Assembly: GCA_022376925.1 (NCBI GenBank)
Contig: JAIOJX010000004.1
Coordinates: forward strand, 125,575,123-125,639,122
Direction: 5' to 3'
Source: Tragulus kanchil
Taxonomy: Eukaryota; Chordata; Mammalia; Artiodactyla; Tragulidae
DNA: 64,000 nt
Within the stretch, counting starts at the first letter, position 1. Every line of letters starts with the position of its first letter. The position numbers were made by a program, and so were the translations under genes. This document shows positions 57,956-64,000 of this stretch, piece by piece. The notes under the pieces were generated by a model. The model was not told the DNA's origin and made no database searches. It worked only from the letters and a program-made list of their open reading frames with translations.

Positions 57956-59280
57956 ATTGTCAGTTGATTGTCTTGAACAGTCTACGTGTATAATTATACA
58001 ACATGAAAAGAATTATCAGTTTAGGTGCATTCTTCCTTTCATTTCTTTTGAGATGATCACAATGATCCTGTGACTCATTCTCTTAACTACTTATTGTTAG
58101 CACAATATAATATATTGGTTATATGAACAAACTCTGCCAGGCTCTGTCACTTACCAGATGTGTGACATCACATAGTTATTTATCTTTTCCTTAGGATTTC
58201 TTTTTCTTGGGATTTTTAAAAGGATTTTAAAAAATACTCATCTCCCTCAGGATTGGAAAAGGGAATGGCAATCCACGCCAGTATTCTTGCTGGGAGAATT
58301 CCATCGACAGAGGAGCCTGGTGGGCTACAGTCCATGGGGTTGAGAGCAAAACCACTCTTTGAGCTTCCCAGGTGGCTTGGGTGGTAAAGAATCTGCCTGT
58401 AGTACAGGACATCCAGGGTCAGTCTCTGGATCAGGGAGCTCCCTTGGAGAAGGCAATGGCAATCCACTCCAGTGTTCTTGCCTGGAGAATCTCACGGACA
58501 GAGAAGCCTGGTGGGCTACAGTTCATGGGGTTGCAAAGAGTTGGACATGACTGAGTGACTAAGCACTAAGCACATAGCACCTTCAGGATTAAAGGAGTTA
58601 ATATACAAAATAGCATTTAGTATAGTACTCAGTACACAGTCCTTAAAAATTGTTAGTTGCCGTTACTGCTGCTGGTGTCGACCACAATCTTGTCCTTGGT
58701 CACCACAATCTTGTCCTCTGTCACATCAATTCTATGCTGAGCACTAATCGACCAGATCTAGGTGACTAAAATTGCTGTTGTAGGTATCATCATTAATGTA
58801 CACATTCAGGTTGTTTCTCCAGGGCAAGATGAGTTAACAAATCCCAAGCCAAGGACCACCATAAGTCATCGACATCCTGACTCCTGAAACTACAATGAAG
58901 AAATGTCACAAGGTGATGCCAATCCCAGTCTCTTTGTTCATTTCCTTTAAACCCCTCAACTCAGAGAGCAAGTTGGAGTGGATGTGAGGCCTGCCTCCCA
59001 CTCCCTTGCTTGACTGCCGACAATAAACACTGCACTTTCCCTCACCACAACCTGGTGTCAGTAGCTTGGCTTTTCTGGGTGTTGGGCAAGTAGACTCTAG
59101 TTTGGTTCCATAACATTGTCAGTTGATTGTCTTGAACAGTCTACGTGTATAATTATACAACATGAAAAGAATTATCAGTTTAGGTGCATTCTTCCTTTCT
59201 TTTCTTTTGAGATGATTTCAATTTACCATTATACATGAGCATGTTTCACACTGATAAACCTTTGGTAGATATGATTTGTT

Positions 59281-61425
59281 ATGAATTTTTTAACATACAC
59301 ATTTATAAAAATGTGTATATTATAAAGTATAACATATATTTGTGTATATTAGTATGTAAAGTCTATGTACAAGTCAAATAATGATGATGTCAGACTATCT
59401 ATATATGCACCAAACTTGGATATTAGCAGCCACTTAGGAGTCTCTTGTGCCTTTCTCCAGTTTCATCAAGAATTTTCTATCATATATATGGAATCTAGTA
59501 GGATGGTGATGATGGCACACGCAGTGAAGCGACGGAAAGACAGACATGGACAGTGGATATATGGACATTGTGAGGAAGGAACAGAGGGTGGGAGGCATAA
59601 AGGAAGTAGCATGAAGGCCTGTACTATCATAAGTGAAGAAAATAGCTATAGTCATTGCTCTGTAAGAAAAGGGGACCCTTCAGGGGTACTGTGTGATGGT
59701 TGGGAGGGGTGGGAAGGCGGGGGATATACATATGACTAATCTGGGAACATATATATCTGTAAACAACAAAACTCTGTAAAAGTTAAAAGCAAAATAAAGG
59801 TTTTAAAAAAAGAATTTTGTATCAGATGCAAACTACTATATACAGAATAGATAAATAACAAGGTCCTACTGTATAGCACAGGGTTGTTAGCTTGAAAGAC
59901 AAGAATACCATGTTACAGTATTTTAGTATAACTCAGATGAACTTTTTAAAAGACCGATTAAAATTTTTGAAGAAAACTTGTGTAGAGAAATTTTCATATC
60001 ACAAGTGGTTAGCTTGAAGAGGCTTTATAAAGAGAGCACAGCTTTGTAACTAACATCGAGATCAAAAAACAGAACATTATTTGCAAATTAAAAAGAACAT
60101 TCTCTGGCCTTGTGCTCATTTTGTTTTAAGACTATTTTCTACACAAAAACCTCTGAAGGAAGAAAACTGATGTTTCTTTGACCAATTTGGTTTTAATGGC
60201 TTAGAGTAAGTTTTCAAATTATGAGAAATAAAAGATTTTGAAAGATTTAAATGTGTTTAACACTGTTACTGTTCTCAAAATAAAACAGTAGATTTATATT
60301 TTGGACCAAAAATCTCTTTTATTTTGAAATGGTATGATGTTATTTACATATAATGCATTAAGTTTATGAATTTTTAACATACACATTTATAAAAATGTGT
60401 ATATTATAAAGTATAACATATATTTGTGTATATTAGTATGTAAAGTCTATGTACAAGTCAAATAATGATGATGTCAGACTATCTATATATGCACCAAACT
60501 TGGATATTAGCAGCCACTTAGGAGTCTCTTGTGCCTTTCTCCAGTTTCATCAAGAATTTTCTATCATATATATGGAATCTAGTAGGATGGTGATGATGGC
60601 ACACGCAGTGAAGCGACGGAAAGACAGACATGGACAGTGGATATATGGACATTGTGAGGAAGGAACAGAGGGTGGGAGGCATAAAGGAAGTAGCATGAAG
60701 GCCTGTACTATCATAAGTGAAGAAAATAGCTATAGTCATTGCTCTGTAAGAAAAGGGGACCCTTCAGGGGTACTGTGTGATGGTTGGGAGGGGTGGGAAG
60801 GCGGGGGATATACATATGACTAATCTGGGAACATATATATCTGTAAACAACAAAACTCTGTAAAAGTTAAAAGCAAAATAAAGGTTTTAAAAAAAGAATT
60901 TTGTATCAGATGCAAACTACTATATACAGAATAGATAAATAACAAGGTCCTACTGTATAGCACAGGGTTGTTAGCTTGAAAGACAAGAATACCATGTTAC
61001 AGTATTTTAGTATAACTCAGATGAACTTTTTAAAAGACCGATTAAAATTTTTGAAGAAAACTTGTGTAGAGAAATTTTCATATCACAAGTGGTTAGCTTG
61101 AAGAGGCTTTATAAAGAGAGCACAGCTTTGTAACTAACATCGAGATCAAAAAACAGAACATTATTTGCAAATTAAAAAGAACATTCTCTGGCCTTGTGCT
61201 CATTTTGTTTTAAGACTATTTTCTACACAAAAACCTCTGAAGGAAGAAAACTGATGTTTCTTTGACCAATTTGGTTTTAATGGCTTAGAGTAAGTTTTCA
61301 AATTATGAGAAATAAAAGATTTTGAAAGATTTAAATGTGTTTAACACTGTTACTGTTCTCAAAATAAAACAGTAGATTTATATTTTGGACCAAAAATCTC
61401 TCTTTATTTTGAAATGGTATGATGT
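59281..61425 (+). repeat. Duplication 20: direct tandem pair, 1084 bp offset
   Basis: The block at 59281-60340 recurs at 60366-61425 (offset 1085, then 1084 after a T is lost from a T run; CTCTTTT/CTCTCTTT near 61400). The bridge 60341-60365 is unmatched. Frames such as 59365-59739 and 60449-60823 are the same sequence twice and not genes. Confidence 0.93.
59815..59905 (+). mobile_element. L1 3' UTR fragment; copy 60899-60989
   Basis: AACTACTATATACAGAATAGATAAATAACAAGG-type text followed by ACTGTATAGCACAGGG is the artiodactyl L1 3' UTR signature, plus strand. It follows a tract ending in AAATAAAGGTTTTAAAAAAAG that may itself be a retroposon end. Confidence 0.6.
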
Positions 61426-61556
61426 CATTTGGTTATTAAACCAGATATCTCTGCATATACTTAGAGTATTTATTAACCAGGATAGTGTATCCTGTAGTAT
61501 AGACAGTTAAATCTGGTTTCCCTCAATGCTTTTTTAAGACACAGGTTCAAGGGTTT

Positions 61557-61760
61557 AGCTCCTGCTCAGTTGTGTCCAACTCTTTATGACCACAAGGACT
61601 GTAGCCCATCAGGCTCCTTTTACCATAGGATTTCCTAGGCAAGAACACTGGAGTGGGTTGTCATTTCCTCCTCCAGGGAACCTTCCAGACACAAGGATGG
61701 AACCCAAGTCTTGTGCATTGGCAGGCAGATTCTTTTCTGCTGGGCCACCTGGGAAGCCCA
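61557..61760 (-). mobile_element. Bov-tA SINE
   Basis: TGCTCAGTTGTGTCCAACTC at the left and GGGCCACCTGGGAAGCCC at the right bound a complete minus-strand Bov-tA. The frame across it is SINE-derived. Confidence 0.85.
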
Positions 61761-61875
61761 TCAAGGACTCAGGTATGACTCACTAAATTAGCACTTGTAT
61801 TTTCATGAGCGTTTCAGGTGATGCTGATGCATGTACATTGCCCCTGGACCACACTTTGAGGAATGCTGCTCTAGA

Positions 61876-62082
61876 GGATTGTGCTGTGTGGTCAGTCGTG
61901 TCCAACTCTTTGAGACTCTCTGGTCCATAGACCTCTGGGCTCCTCTGCCCATGGGCTTTTTCAGGCATGCATACTGAAGTGGGTTGCCATTTCCTCCTCC
62001 AGGGGATCTTCCCAACCTAAAGGTCAAACCTATGTCTCCTGCATTGCAGGTGGATGTTTCACTGCTAAGTCTTTGGAGAAGC
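61876..62082 (-). mobile_element. Bov-tA SINE with target-site duplication
   Basis: TGTGGTCAGTCGTGTCCAAC through TTTGGAGAAGCCC is a minus-strand Bov-tA. CTGCTCTAGAGGAT (about 61865) and CTGCTGTAGAGGAT (about 62083) look like its target-site duplication with one change. Confidence 0.85.
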
Positions 62083-62725
62083 CCTGCTGTAGAGGATAAA
62101 CATCTCTAATTGAAGAAGGGCATTCTGAAGTAGTTACTGTCTAAGAAAACCTTTCTACATTGCATGAATTCAGTTTTAAAAATATGCAGTCAAGTATGTT
62201 TCACCCATTTTTTCATTCTAGTCTTTCCTAGACCTTGGCATCTTGTGTTTAACATAGGGGTGGTACAGTTTATGTAACCACAACAGGAAACATTCAACTC
62301 AAAACACACCCTTTGATTGCAACATCTTTGAAACTGACCTGGTAGAATAGGCCTAGCTTTTGAAAGCATCACCCTTAGTTTATTTACCTTGGCAATCTTA
62401 TGGACATATTATCTGTATAATTATGGTAGGCAGGTAAAAACACTATAACTTAAGACTTTGCTTGACTATACAAGTAGCAATAAAATGGAGCAAACCAACA
62501 ACAGCTTCCCTCCAAATAGTATTTTATTTAACCTCAGTTCACCTCTTTGGTGCTACAGTTGTACAAGGGACTATTTTATAAAAAGTTTGATAATTTACGT
62601 TTTTAGTCAAAAGAAACATTCAGAAAAATATTCCTGTTTCATTTCTCTAGACATTGAGCAGCCCTAGAGTTCATATAATAGTGGAGAGTCATTTTAGAAA
62701 AAGTAAAATGGTAATTCAGCAGTAA
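62083..62725. other. Intergenic single-copy DNA, nothing recognised
   Basis: No gene or repeat is recognised between two Bov-tA elements. Confidence 0.5.
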
Positions 62726-62939
62726 GTGTGCCTGCTCAGTCATGTCCAATTCTTTGTGACCCCATGGACTGTAGCCCACTAGGCTCCTTTGTCCATAGAT
62801 TTTTCTAAGCAAGAATATTGGAGTGGGTTGCCATTTCTTCCTCCAGGAGATCTTAGTGATCTTGTGACTGAACCCATTTCTCTTGCATCTGCTGCATTGG
62901 CAGGCAGATTCTCTACCCCTGGGGCATCTGGGAAGCCCA
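62726..62939 (-). mobile_element. Bov-tA SINE
   Basis: CCTGCTCAGTCATGTCCAAT, CCCCATGGACTGTAGCCCAC and GGGGCATCTGGGAAGCCC bound a minus-strand Bov-tA. Confidence 0.85.
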
Positions 62940-63084
62940 TATTAAACAGACATTATTATTATTAGGCAATAACTCACAGAAACATTTGTATGGGATTTGA
63001 ATTTTGCTTTAAATTATGTTAATTAGAAGTTTTGCTTGTTCTGGTGGACTTGATGGATTAAAATTATTGATTCCAACATTTAGG

Positions 63085-63860
63085 TTTGCTCGAATCCATT
63101 TCCTTCTCTCTGTCTCCACTACCTAGGCTGATCCATGTTCTTCCCCTTCTGCTCTGCATTCAGAGGCTCCTAATGGTTCCCCATTCTATCCATGCCCCTT
63201 TCCAATCAATTCCACATGTGAATAGCAGAGTTGTCATTTTAATAAAATGCATTGAATCTGTTATTCTTCCACCTTCAGAGGCTTTCCTCAGCTAGAATAT
63301 CCTCATTGTGGCCACAGGTGTCTGCATGATCTGCTCCTGGCCTTCCTTCCCAACCTCAGCTCAACCTGTCTCCCTCTTGCTCATGACACTCCAGTCACAT
63401 TGCTGCCTTCACCCCTTTGGTTCTTTTTTTTTTTTAAAACATTTACTTTTTATTTAGTTATCTTTTTTGGCAGTTGGTGTGGGGAGGGAGGGGGATGGGC
63501 GGGCCACTTCTATTGGTCTTTCAGTTTCATACATCTTATTCAGTTTCATCCATCTTTGTTCTTAGGCCCGTGTGGGCCTCCCATCGCAGTGGCCTCTGTT
63601 GTCACAGAGCACCAGCTCTGGGCGCATGCGCTCCAGAGCTCTGGCTCGGTAATTGGACACAACAGTCCAGTCGCTCCGCGGCATGTGGGATCTTCCTAGG
63701 CCAGGGATCAAACTGGCACCCCTTACACTGCAAGGCGATGTCCTTACTCACTGGACCACCAAGGGAAGCTTCCCTTTGGTTCTTTGACCCCTCCGTGCCC
63801 TTGCTTCTCTAACTATGTGGTGCTAACAGGCCTTCGAGGAGCTGTTTGCTCTGCCTGAAT
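63085..63860 (+). mobile_element. L2 LINE 3' fragment, interrupted by a SINE
   Basis: The text TCCCCTTCTGCTCTGCATT, CTGCATGATCTGCTCCTGGCC, CACTCCAGTCACATTGCTGCC and, after the SINE, GCCCTTGCTTCTCT and TGCTCTGCCTGAA runs in the order of the L2 3' end. It is ancient and non-coding. Confidence 0.6.
63427..63771 (-). mobile_element. CHR-like SINE, long form, with perfect target-site duplication
   Basis: This minus-strand element has a TTTATT-like tail, a GGGGAGGGAGGGGGATGGGC segment, the GTGTGGGCCTCCCATCGC body and its head near 63771. The 14-bp duplication CCCTTTGGTTCTTT at 63413-63426 and 63772-63785 is exact, in an L2 host. Confidence 0.9.
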
Positions 63861-63868
63861 TGACTGAG

Positions 63869-63945
63869 GTTTGATTTGTGGCCCAAGATGTGGTCTATCC
63901 TGGAGAATGTTCTGTGAGCACTTGAGAAGAAAGTGTAGGCTTTTC
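63869..63945 (-). mobile_element. L1 ORF2 fragment
   Basis: TTTGATTTGTGGCCCAAGATG and GGTCTATCCTGGAGAATGTTC are the reverse complement of a conserved L1 ORF2 segment. It is short and may extend past the window end. Confidence 0.7.
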
Positions 63946-64000
63946 TCATAGTTTCAGCTGGCTAAAGCCTACCCTTCTTTTAGGTTTGTGCTTCAATGCC

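Larger units (their letters stand above)
56899..59216 (+). repeat. Duplication 19: direct tandem pair, ~1.16 kb
   Basis: The block at 56899-58057 recurs at 58064-59216 (offset 1165, settling at 1159 after losses of TTACA and T near 58075-58205). The first 220 bases of the block also occur near 55792-56013. The block contains a full BovA/Bov-tA pair and an LTR-like segment. Confidence 0.93.

Noticed and set aside
59365..60823. Repeated 124-codon frames at 59365-59739 and 60449-60823
   Set aside because: The sequence is duplicated by the artefact series and ends in A-rich retroposon-like sequence. No protein family is recognised.
667..61425. Reading the 1.1 kb pairs as a novel mobile element or amplification system
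   Set aside because: The blocks share no sequence with each other, have no common ends, and duplicate whatever lies there at a fixed length. A mobile element would carry the same sequence to different places.

Overview
This window is nuclear DNA from a ruminant artiodactyl. It holds Bov-tA/Bov-A tRNA-derived SINEs, CHR-type SINEs, ruminant-type L1 3' ends, old L1M, L2, MIR and MLT1 fossils, and a spliced GPCR gene in a CpG island. I cannot name the species. There are no bacterial-type features, CRISPR arrays or operons.

One protein-coding gene is recognised: PTGER4 (prostaglandin E2 receptor EP4) on the minus strand. The last coding exon (TM7 and C-tail) is at 17785-18375. The first coding exon (N-terminus to TM6) appears twice, at 30218-31075 and 31312-32169. 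Joining one first-exon copy to 17785-18375 gives a 482-residue receptor (human EP4 has 488). A 164-bp 5' UTR intron, a candidate non-coding exon 1, a TATA-like box, CCAAT/GC boxes and a CpG island follow at 32194-35310.

The dominant structural feature is a series of 20 direct, adjacent, near-identical duplications of about 1.07-1.17 kb. They cut across exons, promoter, introns, SINEs and LINEs alike. Copies are usually separated by 0-60 bp of garbled sequence or join at short microhomology. The junctions split the window into 21 blocks, with internal blocks of about 1.8-5.8 kb. In five places three copies chain, because one block is shorter than two overlaps. I read this as an assembly artefact: contigs with unmerged ~1.1 kb overlaps laid end to end. 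Collapsing it removes about 22 kb and leaves about 41.6 kb. The doubled PTGER4 exons would then not be biological.

Layout: 1-7050, low-repeat sequence with duplications 1-3. 7050-14470, LINE/SINE/MLT1 nest with duplications 4-5. 14471-17784, a SINE and the PTGER4 3' flank/UTR (duplication 6). 17785-32193, PTGER4 coding exons and intron 2 (duplications 7-11). 32194-35310, 5' UTR and promoter island (duplication 12). 35311-64000, upstream intergenic DNA with a large minus-strand L1, CHR-like SINEs, Bov-tA copies, MIRs, an LTR-like remnant and L2 (duplications 13-20).

A second theme is a CHR-like SINE with an unusual body and a G-rich tail-proximal segment. It has eight independent insertions here, five with visible target-site duplications (one is an imperfect short repeat), and looks like a lineage-specific family or subfamily.
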